From contig NZ_JAKZHU010000001.1 of NCBI RefSeq assembly GCF_022568795.1, positions 1,364,001 to 1,428,000 on the forward strand: a stretch of DNA of 64,000 nt, read 5' to 3'. Numbering within the stretch: position 1 is the stretch's first letter; every line of letters begins with the position of its first letter. This document shows positions 25,474-34,285 of this stretch, piece by piece. The position numbers were made by a program, and so were the translations under genes. The notes under the pieces are model-generated. The model did not search any database. It worked only from the letters and a program-made list of their open reading frames with translations, and had not been told where the DNA came from. Source of the stretch: Arsenicicoccus dermatophilus (GTDB taxonomy: Bacteria; Actinomycetota; Actinomycetes; Actinomycetales; Dermatophilaceae).

Positions 25474-28400
25474 TCAGCGCTGCTCCAGCGGCTTGGTGAA
25501 CGGGAACGCCAGCGTGGATCGGATGTTGGTGCCGGTCAGCATCATCACCAGGCGGTCCACGCCGATCCCGAGTCCGCCGGTGGGCGGCATGGCGTGCTCC
25601 AGCGCGGTGAGGAAGCCCTCGTCGATCTCCATCGCCTCCGGGTCTCCCGCCGCCGCCTTGAACGACTGGTCGGTGAGGCGCTGGCGCTGGTCGACCGGAT
25701 CCACGAGCTCGCTGTAGGCCGTGCCGATCTCCGCCCCGAAGGCCACGAGGTCCCAGCGCTCGGACAGGGTCGGGTCGCTGCGGTGGGTGCGGGTGAGCGG
25801 CGAGGTCTCCAGCGGGAAGTCGGTGTAGAAGGTGGGGAAGGTGGTCTGCCTCTCGACCAGCTCGTCGTACAGCTCCACCACCAGCTCGCCAGCCGTCATG
25901 GCGGAGGTGACGTGGATGCCGTGCTGCCGGGCCACCTCGACGACCTCCTCCCGCGACGACCTCGAGGTGAGGGTGACGCCGGCGGCCCGGGACACGCCCT
26001 CGTGCACGGTGATCACCGGCCAGGGGCCGTCGAGGCGGATCCGCTCGCCGTGGCCGTCCGCGGTGGGCCGCACGGCGACCGGCTCGCCGTGGACGGCCTC
26101 GGCGACCTCGATGATCAGCTCGCGGGTCAGCTCGCGCATGGTGGTGTAGTCCCCGTGCGCGGCGTAGGCCTCGACGGAGGTGAACTCGGGGTTGTGCGTC
26201 GCGTCGGCGCCTTCGTTGCGGAAGTTGCGGTTGAGCTCGAAGATCCGGTCCAGCCCGCCGACGCACAGGTGCTTGAGGAAGAGCTCCGGCGCGATGCGCA
26301 GGTAGAGGTCGGCGTCGTAGGCGTTGATGTGGGTCCGGAAGGGCCGGGCACTCGCCCCGCCGTGCACCGCCTGCAGCATGGGCGTCTCGACCTCCATGTA
26401 GCCGCGCTGGGTGAACGAGTGCCGGATCGCGGCGACCGCCCGGGAGCGGGCGTGCATCATCCACGACGCCTCGGGGTTGACGATCAGGTCCAGGTAGCGC
26501 TGGCGCATCCGCGCCTCGGGGTTGGTGAAGCTGCCCGGGCGGGTCGGGATCGGCCGCAGGCACTTGGCGGCCATCATCCACCGGGTGACGAGCAGGGAGG
26601 GTTCTCCACGCAGGCTGCGACCGGGTATGCCGGTGAGGGACACGTGGTCGCCCGCGTCGACGGCCCGGCGCCACAGCGCCAGCTGCCCGGTGTCGAGGCG
26701 GGAGCGCTCCAGCACGCCCTGCAACCTCGTGCCGCGCTCCTCGATCTCGCAGAACACCACGCCACCGTGGTCGCGCAGCGCCCGCACCCGCCCGGTCACC
26801 GAGACCTCGCGGGGTGCGACCGGGTCTGGCTGCCGGGACGCGTCCTGCGCGGCCGGCCCGGTGCCCTCGGCGGCGGCCCTCGCGTCAGCGAGCTCGCAGG
26901 TCCGCGGCACCCGGACGGGGTAGCCCTCCATGCCGGCGTCGGCGAGCCGGGCCAGCTTGGTGAGCCGCACCTGCTGCTGCTCGCTGATCCGCCGGTCGGG
27001 GCGCTTGGGGGTGAGCAGGGCGGCGTCCTGCTCGATCACCAGGTCCGCGAAGGGGCGGGGCTCGGCGCCGTCCAGGGAGACCAGGTCCTCGCCGGTGCGG
27101 GTGACGGTCACCGCGCGACCTGGCAGGAAGCCCTCGGCCACGCCGGCGGCCAGCCCGATCTGCGGCAGGACCGCTGCGGTCTGGAAGCACACGAAGCGCG
27201 GCTCCCAGCGCGGGAGGTACTTCGCGTTGGCGAGGTAGAGCGACTCCAGCTGCCAGTAGCGGCTGGCGACGGCGAGGACGCGGTCGGCGAGCCGCACGCC
27301 GATGCCCGCACCGACCTTGTCCGCCCCGGTGAAGACGCTGCGGAACATCGCGAAGTTCAGCGAGACACGACGGATCCCGAGCTCGGGCGCAGCCTCCACG
27401 AGCGCGGTCACCATGGCCTCGTTCACGCCGTTGACGGCCTGGGGCGCGCGGCGCATCACGTCGAGGGACAGCCCACGGGTCCCCCACGGCACGAAGGACT
27501 GGAGGGCGACCAGGTGCCCGTCGGCGTCACGCACGAGCACGGCGACGTTGCGCCTGTCGCTGCGGTCGCCGAGGCGGTTGAGCGCCATCGAGAAGCCGCG
27601 GTCGGGCTCGTCGCCGCGCCACTCGTCCGCGAGACGGATCACCTCGGCCAGGGTCTCCGGCGCGAGGTCCTGGTGCCGCTCCACGGTGATCGTGCAGCCG
27701 GCGCCGCGGACCCGGGCGACGGCGCGCTTGACCGGGCGCATCAGGCGCCCCTCGAGGGTGTACGACTCCACGTCGATGACGGCCTCGTCACCGAGCGGTC
27801 GGGCGCGCAGGCCTGATGCGACATACGCCGTCGCCCCCGCCTCCGACGCGGACAGGACACCGGGGTGCCAGGCATGGTCCCGGACCATGTCCAGCCAGGC
27901 CTCCACGGCCCGCGGCCAGGCCTCGACGGGACCCACCGGGTCACCGGAGGCCAGGCACACCGGGCCGATCACGCGGTAGGCCACGGCCGCCGATCCGTCC
28001 TGCGCGAACACGACGGACTTGTCCCGCCGGGTGCTGAAGTAGCCGAGGGAGTCAGCGTCCCCGCCGCGAGCGAGGAGGGCGCGCACCCGCAGCTCGTCGT
28101 CGGCGGTCATCAGGGAGGCCTGGCGTGCACCGTTGAGGAAGAGCCAGATCGCGAGCAGCAGGACGCCCGCCGCGAAGACGCCGGCGAGGGTGGCCAGGGT
28201 GTGGCTGCCGTGGTGGGTGGTGGGCTCCAGCCCGATCGGCAGGGAGAAGCCGAGCGTCCGGCGCAGCGACCACCACAGCCGCTCGCCGCTGGTGGCCAGG
28301 TTGCCGGGGGTCACCCAGGTGAGGCAGAACACCGCGAGCACCACCACGGACAGCCCACCCACCAGGGTGGCCAGGCCGGTCTGCAACGCCCCCGGGCGGG

Positions 28401-28860
28401 TATGGGCGGGAAAGGCTCGCCGGGCCCGCCAGAACAACGCGATGATGACCAGGCTGATCACGGCTCCGGCGACGGTGTCGGCCATGGCGACCGAGGTGGG
28501 GACGTCACCCCACAGCCCGTGCCCGGGGATCCGCGCCTCGAGCTGCTGGCTGAGGACCACCACGCTCGTGGCGTAGGCGGCGATGCCGACCGCCTCGACC
28601 GCCAGCACCAGGCCCCAGGCCAGCCGCAGCCCGCGTCGCAGGGCCTCCCCGACGATGAGCAGCAGCGCGGCGATGAACAGGTTGGGTGCGACCGGCACCC
28701 CCACCAGCCCGAAGACCTCGTCCACCACCCGCGGCCCGGTGGCTCGGGGCAGGACCAGGGAGATGGCCGACCAGACCGCACCCCAGGTGACGACGTCACC
28801 GGCGATGCGCGGGAGCCGGCTCGTGCGGGCGAGGTCGGAGGGTGTGGCTCGGGTGCTCAT
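25474..28860 (-). CDS. lysX: LysX: bifunctional lysyl-tRNA synthetase / phosphatidylglycerol lysyltransferase
   Basis: 1128 residues with three parts. The first ~250 residues form about seven membrane helices. Residues ~255-590 are the cytoplasmic DUF2156/MprF-type transferase domain (STRRDKSVVFAQDGSAAVAYRV, CLASGDPVGP, LSLDVMRRAP, SLYLANAKYLPRWEPR). From ~640 to the end lies a class II lysyl-tRNA synthetase with OB fold (TGRVRALRDHGGVVFCEIEE), motif 2 around NRNFRNEGADATHNPEFTS and motif 3 GGLGIGVDRLVMML. Such proteins make lysyl-phosphatidylglycerol, which lowers membrane charge and protects from cationic peptides. Its first codons overlap the upstream glycosyltransferase frame by about 65 bases; a slightly later start is possible. 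Confidence 0.93.
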   Translation of the reverse strand: MSTRATPSDLARTSRLPRIAGDVVTWGAVWSAISLVLPRATGPRVVDEVFGLVGVPVAPNLFIAALLLIVGEALRRGLRLAWGLVLAVEAVGIAAYATSVVVLSQQLEARIPGHGLWGDVPTSVAMADTVAGAVISLVIIALFWRARRAFPAHTRPGALQTGLATLVGGLSVVVLAVFCLTWVTPGNLATSGERLWWSLRRTLGFSLPIGLEPTTHHGSHTLATLAGVFAAGVLLLAIWLFLNGARQASLMTADDELRVRALLARGGDADSLGYFSTRRDKSVVFAQDGSAAVAYRVIGPVCLASGDPVGPVEAWPRAVEAWLDMVRDHAWHPGVLSASEAGATAYVASGLRARPLGDEAVIDVESYTLEGRLMRPVKRAVARVRGAGCTITVERHQDLAPETLAEVIRLADEWRGDEPDRGFSMALNRLGDRSDRRNVAVLVRDADGHLVALQSFVPWGTRGLSLDVMRRAPQAVNGVNEAMVTALVEAAPELGIRRVSLNFAMFRSVFTGADKVGAGIGVRLADRVLAVASRYWQLESLYLANAKYLPRWEPRFVCFQTAAVLPQIGLAAGVAEGFLPGRAVTVTRTGEDLVSLDGAEPRPFADLVIEQDAALLTPKRPDRRISEQQQVRLTKLARLADAGMEGYPVRVPRTCELADARAAAEGTGPAAQDASRQPDPVAPREVSVTGRVRALRDHGGVVFCEIEERGTRLQGVLERSRLDTGQLALWRRAVDAGDHVSLTGIPGRSLRGEPSLLVTRWMMAAKCLRPIPTRPGSFTNPEARMRQRYLDLIVNPEASWMMHARSRAVAAIRHSFTQRGYMEVETPMLQAVHGGASARPFRTHINAYDADLYLRIAPELFLKHLCVGGLDRIFELNRNFRNEGADATHNPEFTSVEAYAAHGDYTTMRELTRELIIEVAEAVHGEPVAVRPTADGHGERIRLDGPWPVITVHEGVSRAAGVTLTSRSSREEVVEVARQHGIHVTSAMTAGELVVELYDELVERQTTFPTFYTDFPLETSPLTRTHRSDPTLSERWDLVAFGAEIGTAYSELVDPVDQRQRLTDQSFKAAAGDPEAMEIDEGFLTALEHAMPPTGGLGIGVDRLVMMLTGTNIRSTLAFPFTKPLEQR

Positions 28861-30349
28861 GCAGCTCTCTGGTCAGCAGGTCCGTGGTCGCGCTCGGAGG
28901 TGAGGGTGACCGGCTCCCCCGCGCCTGAGCCTCCCCAGCCAAGCACTCCCGGCTTGGCGCGGGCTGAAGAGCGGCGAGAGCGGCATCTGTCGCGACGAGC
29001 ACGAGGATAGCGAGCGCGCGGTTGAGGGCGAGCTCGTCCGGTCCGGTGACCACGGCGGTCAGGCCCAGCCAGACCGCCGTCGAGCCCCCGGCGACCAGGC
29101 CCGCCGCGGCGCCCCAGGCCACCCGGCGTCCGTCCAGGGCCGCCACCACGACCGCCAGGACGGCGGCCGGGACGACGTAGCGCTCGTGGCAGCGCGTGGC
29201 CAGCAGGTGCCAGCCGGCCAGGCAGCTCGCGCCGAGCGCCAGCGGCAGCGTCACCCCCTGCAGCCACACCCGCGCGCGGACCGCCAGCACCCCGCTCACC
29301 GCGCACCACAGCGCGACTCCCGCCAGCCCCCAGGCGCGCACCGGGACGCCGAGCAGCAGCTGTGCGTCGCTGCCGTTGGGGCTCGCGAGCCACATCCAGA
29401 CGTTGACCGCACCCAGCGTGGTGGCGTCGAACTCCCCTGCCGCCGAGCTCAATCGGTCCAGCACCGACCACCGGGTGCCGACCGCGACCAGACCGACCCC
29501 GAAGAAGACCCCCAGCAGCGACACGGTCAGGGCCCCCACCAGGCCGCAGCCCACCAGGCGGGCCAGCGAGCGCGGCAGTCCGCCCCGCGCGCAGCGCCAC
29601 ACGACGAGGGGCAGGACGACCAGGGCCAGCGGGGGCTTGATCAGCATCGCCCAGGCCAGCAGGGCGACACCTGCTGCCAGGGTCGAGCGCCGGGGCGTGT
29701 CGAGGAGCAACGCGGCCGCGAGGACCAGGGCGAGCGAGCCGGCGTCCCACTGGCCCCACCAGGAGCTCACGAGGATGGGCAGCGGTATGCCGAGGAGCAC
29801 GACGGACGTCCACCATCCCGCTCGGGGCCCGCGGCGGCGGGCGACGAGCGCGCCGCCCGCCGCCGCCACGCCGAGGTCACCGAGGATGGCGACCATCTTG
29901 ATCGCGACGCCGTAGCCCCACGACGGGATCACCCCGCCCGCCCCCGCCCAGGCGCTCGCGAGGAGGCCATGGAGGACGAGGTCGCCCGGCAGGTGGTCGC
30001 CGGACCTGGCCCGGTCGTAGAACTGCAGCCAGTCCCCGCGCGCCAGCAGCCGCCCCCAGTCCTGGAAGCACCACATGTCGAAACCGTGACCGGGCAGCCG
30101 GGCCGCGAGGAGCACCCGCAGCGCCACGAGCGCGAGCGCCGCCACGGCTGCCGGTATCACCACCGGCAGATCACGGTCCGCCCCGTCGTGCGAGCCCCGA
30201 CTGCGGTGGCTCGGCGCCCCCTCACCCTGCGGCTGGGCCGGGCTCGGTGAGGTGGTGCATCTCGGTGCCAGGTCGAGCATGGTCATGGGTCCCCCCGGCC
30301 CCTCGGGCGCCGGCTCCCCGAGCCGCGCTCCCTCAGGCGTCCTGAGCAT
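28796..30349 (-). CDS. Integral membrane glycosyltransferase (GT-C fold, mannosyltransferase-like)
   Basis: 517 residues with about ten membrane helices. After a cytoplasmic N terminus of ~60 residues comes a first helix and a loop with GFDMWCFQDWGRLLARGDWLQFYD, matching the acidic catalytic loop typical of GT-C enzymes. Later come IPLPILVSSWWGQWDAGSLAL, LIKPPLALVVLPL and CHERYVVPAAVLA, a motif common in actinobacterial polyprenol-dependent mannosyltransferases. The donor and acceptor are unknown. The last ~50 residues are low-complexity and overlap the lysX start on the same strand. ATG 30349 has GGAAGAG upstream; ATG at 30286 is an alternative. Confidence 0.75.
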   Translation of the reverse strand: MLRTPEGARLGEPAPEGPGGPMTMLDLAPRCTTSPSPAQPQGEGAPSHRSRGSHDGADRDLPVVIPAAVAALALVALRVLLAARLPGHGFDMWCFQDWGRLLARGDWLQFYDRARSGDHLPGDLVLHGLLASAWAGAGGVIPSWGYGVAIKMVAILGDLGVAAAGGALVARRRGPRAGWWTSVVLLGIPLPILVSSWWGQWDAGSLALVLAAALLLDTPRRSTLAAGVALLAWAMLIKPPLALVVLPLVVWRCARGGLPRSLARLVGCGLVGALTVSLLGVFFGVGLVAVGTRWSVLDRLSSAAGEFDATTLGAVNVWMWLASPNGSDAQLLLGVPVRAWGLAGVALWCAVSGVLAVRARVWLQGVTLPLALGASCLAGWHLLATRCHERYVVPAAVLAVVVAALDGRRVAWGAAAGLVAGGSTAVWLGLTAVVTGPDELALNRALAILVLVATDAALAALQPAPSRECLAGEAQARGSRSPSPPSATTDLLTRELHEHPSHTLRPRPHEPAPAHRR

Positions 30350-30451
30350 GACGCTCTCTTCCTGAACATTTCACGGTCCTGTGCCACGCACTCAGGACGT
30401 CTTCCAGAGGGATGCGAAGGATCCCGGCGTTCCGCCGGTGATCGTCCGACC

Positions 30452-31609
30452 TCATCGGTGCCGAGCCAGGACGCGCTCCAGCGCCGCCCGCCACCGTGGG
30501 AGCAGGTCCACCGTGTCGGGCGGCGCAGACTTCAGGGCGAACTCCATCTGGAAACGTTCGGAGAACTCGCCCGCACCGCGGGCCTCGGGCCGGGCGCTGC
30601 AGACGACGTCCCGGACCGCGACGGCTCGCTCCTGGGAAGCCGCTCGGGCGAGGGCCTGCGGGGTCAGGGGCCTGACCTTCCCCATGAAGTGGTCAGGCAG
30701 GCCCCACGCCTGCTCCAGCGAGTCGTGCAACCACCACACCAAGGAAGTGCCTGGTGCCAGCCGGACCGTGCGGGGCAGGACGGCCGGGTCGGCGGCCATG
30801 CACCGGCGCCAGGCCAGCGTGGCGGGATCGGCGCCCTCGGTCGCCACGTCCTCGCGGTCCACATTGTCCCCCCGGGCATCTGTCAGGGTTCCGCGCAGCC
30901 TGCCCTCAAGCGTGGCACCGGCCTCGGCGTCCGGGCCCCACACCTCGTCCCGAGCGTGCGTGCGGCACCCCGCCTCGGGAACGACGCGCGCAGCGAGCCA
31001 CCCGAGGTGGGCTCGCTCCAGCCGGTCCTGCCAGGGCGAGGGCGGCGGGTCGTAGGCCTCGTAGTACCGACGCCGATAGTCCTCGGTGGTGATCTGCTCG
31101 GCGAGCCTGCCCGCACGATCGAGCGCGAAGAAGTAGCCGTCGCGCCGTGCCTCGGCCACGCTGCGCCGGCCCGAGACCGGGCTGGTCAAGGAGTAGGAGC
31201 CCCACCGGGTGGGGAGGTACGTCGGAAATCCCCGGGCCGCCATACATCTCGCCTCGGCCTCGGCCTCGAGCGCGCGCAGCCGGGGCAGGCCTCTCTCGAT
31301 CGCGCGCAGGTCGGTGATCGCCTGCTGGACGCGCGCCGGGGTGACCGCTGCCGGGGGCGCCTCGGTGAGCCGTGGGCCGGTGACGACGACGCCCGCGGTC
31401 AGCCCGGCCGCAGCTGCCACGGAGGCCGCGACGGCGAGCGGTCGCCGCAGCCGCGCGCGCCACGGCAGCTCCTCGACGCCCCACTCCTGGTCGAGGTCGG
31501 CCTCGGGGCCGAGGAGGGCGGGGTGGACGAGGCGCGTGGCCTCCGGGGGCAGGCTGTCGGCGGCGTCGCGCAGGTCGGTGCGCAGCTGCTGCTCGAGGAG
31601 ATCAGTCAT
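30452..31609 (-). CDS. Single-pass membrane protein, putative anti-sigma/regulatory partner of the adjacent ECF sigma factor
   Basis: 385 residues. A cytoplasmic segment of ~55 residues (MTDLLEQQLRTDLRDAADSL, EWGVEELPW) is followed by one helix (~58-78, LAVAASVAAAAGLTAGVVV) and a large outer domain. The outer part has four Cys in RCMAARGF, AGCRTHA, RRCMAAD and VVCSARP, probably two disulfides; CMxxxGF elements recur in secreted actinobacterial proteins of unknown role. ATG overlaps the sigma gene stop. That arrangement is typical of sigma/anti-sigma pairs, but no zinc-binding HxxxCxxC anti-sigma motif is present, so the role is inference. Confidence 0.7.
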   Translation of the reverse strand: MTDLLEQQLRTDLRDAADSLPPEATRLVHPALLGPEADLDQEWGVEELPWRARLRRPLAVAASVAAAAGLTAGVVVTGPRLTEAPPAAVTPARVQQAITDLRAIERGLPRLRALEAEAEARCMAARGFPTYLPTRWGSYSLTSPVSGRRSVAEARRDGYFFALDRAGRLAEQITTEDYRRRYYEAYDPPPSPWQDRLERAHLGWLAARVVPEAGCRTHARDEVWGPDAEAGATLEGRLRGTLTDARGDNVDREDVATEGADPATLAWRRCMAADPAVLPRTVRLAPGTSLVWWLHDSLEQAWGLPDHFMGKVRPLTPQALARAASQERAVAVRDVVCSARPEARGAGEFSERFQMEFALKSAPPDTVDLLPRWRAALERVLARHR

Positions 31610-32166
31610 CGCGACTCTCCTTGCTGGACGAGGCGGTTCAGGGTGGCCAGGCCGCGGGAGGCGGAGGCCTTGACGGTGCCGGGGCGCACGCCGAGGGTCT
31701 CGGCGATCTCGCGCTCGGGCAGGTCGAGCCAGTAGCGCAGGACGAGCACCTCGCGCTGCCGGTCGGGCAGTCGGCGCAGCAGCGGCCACAGCGAGCTGCG
31801 TTCGGCGACCTGGCCGCTCGGATCGCCTCCCACCGCGGTCCGCAGCGCGTCGGTCTGCAGGGTGGGTGCGTGCCGGCTCTCGGTCTGCCGGCGCCGCAGC
31901 TGGTCGCGGGAGCGGTTGACGACGCTGGCGCGGGTGTAGGCCAGGGCCTGCCCGTAGCCGCCGAAGCGCCGCCAGCGGCCGTAGACCCCGGTCAGGGCGT
32001 CCTGCGCGCAGTCCCGGGCTGCCTCCGCGTCGCCGAGGAGGAGATAGGCGAGGCGCACCAGCCCGTCGGACTGCTCGGCGTAGAAGGCCGCGAAGTCCGG
32101 CGGTCCGGTGGGACGACCGGGGGCTCGGGCATCGGCGGCCTCGTGGGTCGCCAGGTCGGTGATCAC
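31606..32166 (-). CDS. ECF RNA polymerase sigma factor, SigE-like (sigma-70 family)
   Basis: 186 residues with sigma region 2 (FAAFYAEQSDGLVRLAYLLLGD, AQDALTGVYGRWRRF) and region 4 (LPDRQREVLVLRYWLDLPEREIAETLGVRPGTVKASASRGLATL, whose latter half is the DNA-binding helix-turn-helix). This matches the actinobacterial SigE/SACE-type ECF group. It starts with GTG at 32166. It lies 39 bases after a GNAT gene and overlaps the membrane partner gene by the ATGA arrangement. Targets cannot be told from this window; autoregulation is common for the group. Confidence 0.9.
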   Translation of the reverse strand: MITDLATHEAADARAPGRPTGPPDFAAFYAEQSDGLVRLAYLLLGDAEAARDCAQDALTGVYGRWRRFGGYGQALAYTRASVVNRSRDQLRRRQTESRHAPTLQTDALRTAVGGDPSGQVAERSSLWPLLRRLPDRQREVLVLRYWLDLPEREIAETLGVRPGTVKASASRGLATLNRLVQQGESR

Positions 32167-32205
32167 ATCTCTACGGACGGGGTGGGCATCGAGCCGGTTG
32201 ACGAG

Positions 32206-32772
32206 TCAGCGAGATCCGCCCGTACGGATCGCGGCGAGCAGCACCATGTCGACCCTCCTGCCGTCGATCTCCTGGTGGCTGTGCAGCAACCCCTCCCGGA
32301 TGTAGCCCGCAGTCCTGGCCGTGCGCAGGGACGCGGTGTTGCCGGGCTCGACGTAGAGCTCCACCCGGTGGACCAGGGCGATCGTCCAGGCGAAGGCGGT
32401 GAGTGTGCGCAACGCCTGCCCGGCATACCCCTGCCTGCGCGCCGAGGGGGCGATGGCGTAGCCCGCGGTGCACCGCCCCTGCCCGATCCCCGCGGTCCAC
32501 AACCCGATCTGACCGACCGCCTCGTCGTCCGCCGCCCGGGCCACGCAGAAGGACCACCCGCGCCCGGTGGCGGGCCGGGTCAGCTGCCGCTCCACGAAGC
32601 GCAGCGCGTCCAGCTGGGTGGCGTGCCGCGGGAGCGACGTGGTCGCAGCGACATAGGGATCGGTCGAGAGGTCGCGCAGCATCGGCACGTCCCGCGGCGC
32701 GAACCGGCGCAGCACCACGTCCCCCGCCTGCGGCGGGACCTGCGGCCACGGCAGGGGCAGCTCCAGGTCCAC
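32206..32772 (-). CDS. GNAT-family N-acetyltransferase (RimJ/RimL type)
   Basis: 188 residues. The acetyl-CoA-binding segment AGYAIAPSARRQGYAGQALRTL (motif A, with RRQGYA) and ELYVEPGNTASLRTARTAGYIREG are typical of the RimJ/RimL branch, which acetylates ribosomal proteins, antibiotics or small amines. The start, GTG at 32772, gives MDLELPLPWP; it begins 4 bases after the lipase stop. Substrate unknown. Confidence 0.85.
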   Translation of the reverse strand: MDLELPLPWPQVPPQAGDVVLRRFAPRDVPMLRDLSTDPYVAATTSLPRHATQLDALRFVERQLTRPATGRGWSFCVARAADDEAVGQIGLWTAGIGQGRCTAGYAIAPSARRQGYAGQALRTLTAFAWTIALVHRVELYVEPGNTASLRTARTAGYIREGLLHSHQEIDGRRVDMVLLAAIRTGGSR

Positions 32773-32776
32773 GGCC

Positions 32777-33715
32777 TCAGTCCTGCGGCTCGGCGAATCT
32801 CTCGGCGAGCCAGCCGGTCAGGTCGGCGACGACCTCGTCCCGGTTGGTCTCGTTGAAGATCTCGTGCCGAGCCTGCGGATAGAGGATCACCGTCACGTCA
32901 CGCACCCCGGCCTCGGTGTAGCGCTCCCCGACCTCGCGGACCCCCTTGCCGTTGCCCCCGACCGGGTCCGCGTCCCCCGCGACCAGCAGCACGGGCAGGT
33001 CGGGTCGGACACCGGCGATCCGGCGCGGGTCGTTGATGGCGGGCACGGCGCCGAGCAGGTCGGTGAAGAAGCTCGTGGTGAAGACCGCCCCGCACGCGGG
33101 GTCCGCGACGTAGGCGTCCACGACGGCGGGGTCACGGCTGAGCCAGTCCGAGGTGGTCCTCGTGGGCGCGAAGGCCTTGTTGCAGCCCGCGAAGGTCAGC
33201 CGGTCCATCAGCGTGCTGCGGTGGCGTGGGCCCCGGATCGCCTTCTCCGCCCGCGCGATCCGCAAGCCCACCCACCCCAGCAGGCCTGGGTCCCCGGCGG
33301 TGCCGGACAGGACCAGCCCGTCGACCTCCGCGGAGGCGTCGAGCACCAGCGTGCGGGCGAGCAGGGACCCCATCGAGTGCCCGAGGAGTATGACGGGAAG
33401 CCCCTCGTGGGTCGCCCGGGCCCGGGCGACGACGGCTCGCAGGTCCTGCACGACGCTCCCCCACCCGTCGTGGTCACCGAGGTAGCCGTGCTCCTCGACG
33501 GCCGTGGTCAGCCCGTGCCCACGGTGGTCGGGCGCGAGGACGGCCCAGCCCGCCTCGACCAGCTCGGACGCCAGCCGGTCGTAGCGCGCCGCGTGCTCGG
33601 CCATCCCGTGGGCGACGACGACCGTGCCTCGGGGACGCCGCCCCTGCGGCGCCCACTCGTGCAGGGTCACCGGGACGCCGTCGTGGGTGCTCAGGGTGCT
33701 GCGGGTCGCGGGCAT
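32777..33715 (-). CDS. Alpha/beta hydrolase, monoacylglycerol-lipase/lysophospholipase type
   Basis: 312 residues, serine hydrolase fold. The oxyanion region VVVAHGMAEHAARY, nucleophile elbow GHSMGS (Ser114), acid in VAGDADPVGG and His in ARHEIFNE form the expected triad. The family (PldB/MGL) hydrolyses lysophospholipids or monoglycerides. No signal peptide is seen. It sits in a tight leftward run with the membrane proteins upstream and the GNAT gene downstream. Confidence 0.88.
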   Translation of the reverse strand: MPATRSTLSTHDGVPVTLHEWAPQGRRPRGTVVVAHGMAEHAARYDRLASELVEAGWAVLAPDHRGHGLTTAVEEHGYLGDHDGWGSVVQDLRAVVARARATHEGLPVILLGHSMGSLLARTLVLDASAEVDGLVLSGTAGDPGLLGWVGLRIARAEKAIRGPRHRSTLMDRLTFAGCNKAFAPTRTTSDWLSRDPAVVDAYVADPACGAVFTTSFFTDLLGAVPAINDPRRIAGVRPDLPVLLVAGDADPVGGNGKGVREVGERYTEAGVRDVTVILYPQARHEIFNETNRDEVVADLTGWLAERFAEPQD

Positions 33716-33745
33716 GGCGCTCTCCTCGGTGGGGTTCGGCCCACC

Positions 33746-34285
33746 CTAGGACTCGGGGTCGGCAGGCGCAGGCCAGGCTCCCACGGCTGCGCCGCTCCCG
33801 ACGGTCAGGTGGCGCACCACGGGACGCTCGCCGGGGAGGACGGCGTAGCACCGTCGCCCGGGCTTGCCGGGAGTCACCCACACGGTGTCACCGGCCCGCG
33901 CCCACCGGCCGGGCCAGGCTCGCCAGCCCTGCCAGCAGAGCACGCCGTCGCGGTCGACGAGTCGGGGCGGCCGGAGCCATCCCCGCACCGACCGGTCGGT
34001 CCGCCCGGCGGCCGCCACGCCCGCCACCAGCCGGGTCGTCCGGCCGCGGAGCCGGCGGCGGGCCAGCACCTCGTGGGCCGCCCACAGGAGGAAGAACACG
34101 CTGGTCGCGACGAAGACGATCCGTTCCGTCCGCCGGTCCGGCGCACCGCTCCAACCGGCCGCGAGGTGCCAGGCATGGGCCGGGCACACGACCGCCCAGA
34201 CGATCAGCTGACCGAGCGCGCCCCGGTCCCGGTGGCACCGCAGCCGCGTGAGCGCCTCGTCGTGGCTGAGCTGGTGACCGCTCAT
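33746..34285 (-). CDS. Small membrane protein, copy 2 of a three-member local family
   Basis: 179 residues. The plan matches copy 1: N-terminal LSHDEALTRLR, two membrane helices (around LIVWAVVCPAHAW and IVFVATSVFFLLWAAHEVL), a basic stretch, and a C-terminal domain with VDRDGVLCWQGWRAWPG, then GDTVWVTPGKPGRRCYAVLPGE. Its ATG overlaps the stop of copy 3, so the two are translated together. Function unknown. Confidence 0.75.
   Translation of the reverse strand: MSGHQLSHDEALTRLRCHRDRGALGQLIVWAVVCPAHAWHLAAGWSGAPDRRTERIVFVATSVFFLLWAAHEVLARRRLRGRTTRLVAGVAAAGRTDRSVRGWLRPPRLVDRDGVLCWQGWRAWPGRWARAGDTVWVTPGKPGRRCYAVLPGERPVVRHLTVGSGAAVGAWPAPADPES

Noticed and set aside
24960-25717. Extension of the methyltransferase frame past 24960
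   Set aside because: The extension runs over opposite-strand genes and lacks family similarity. A single-base frameshift explains the proper C terminus.
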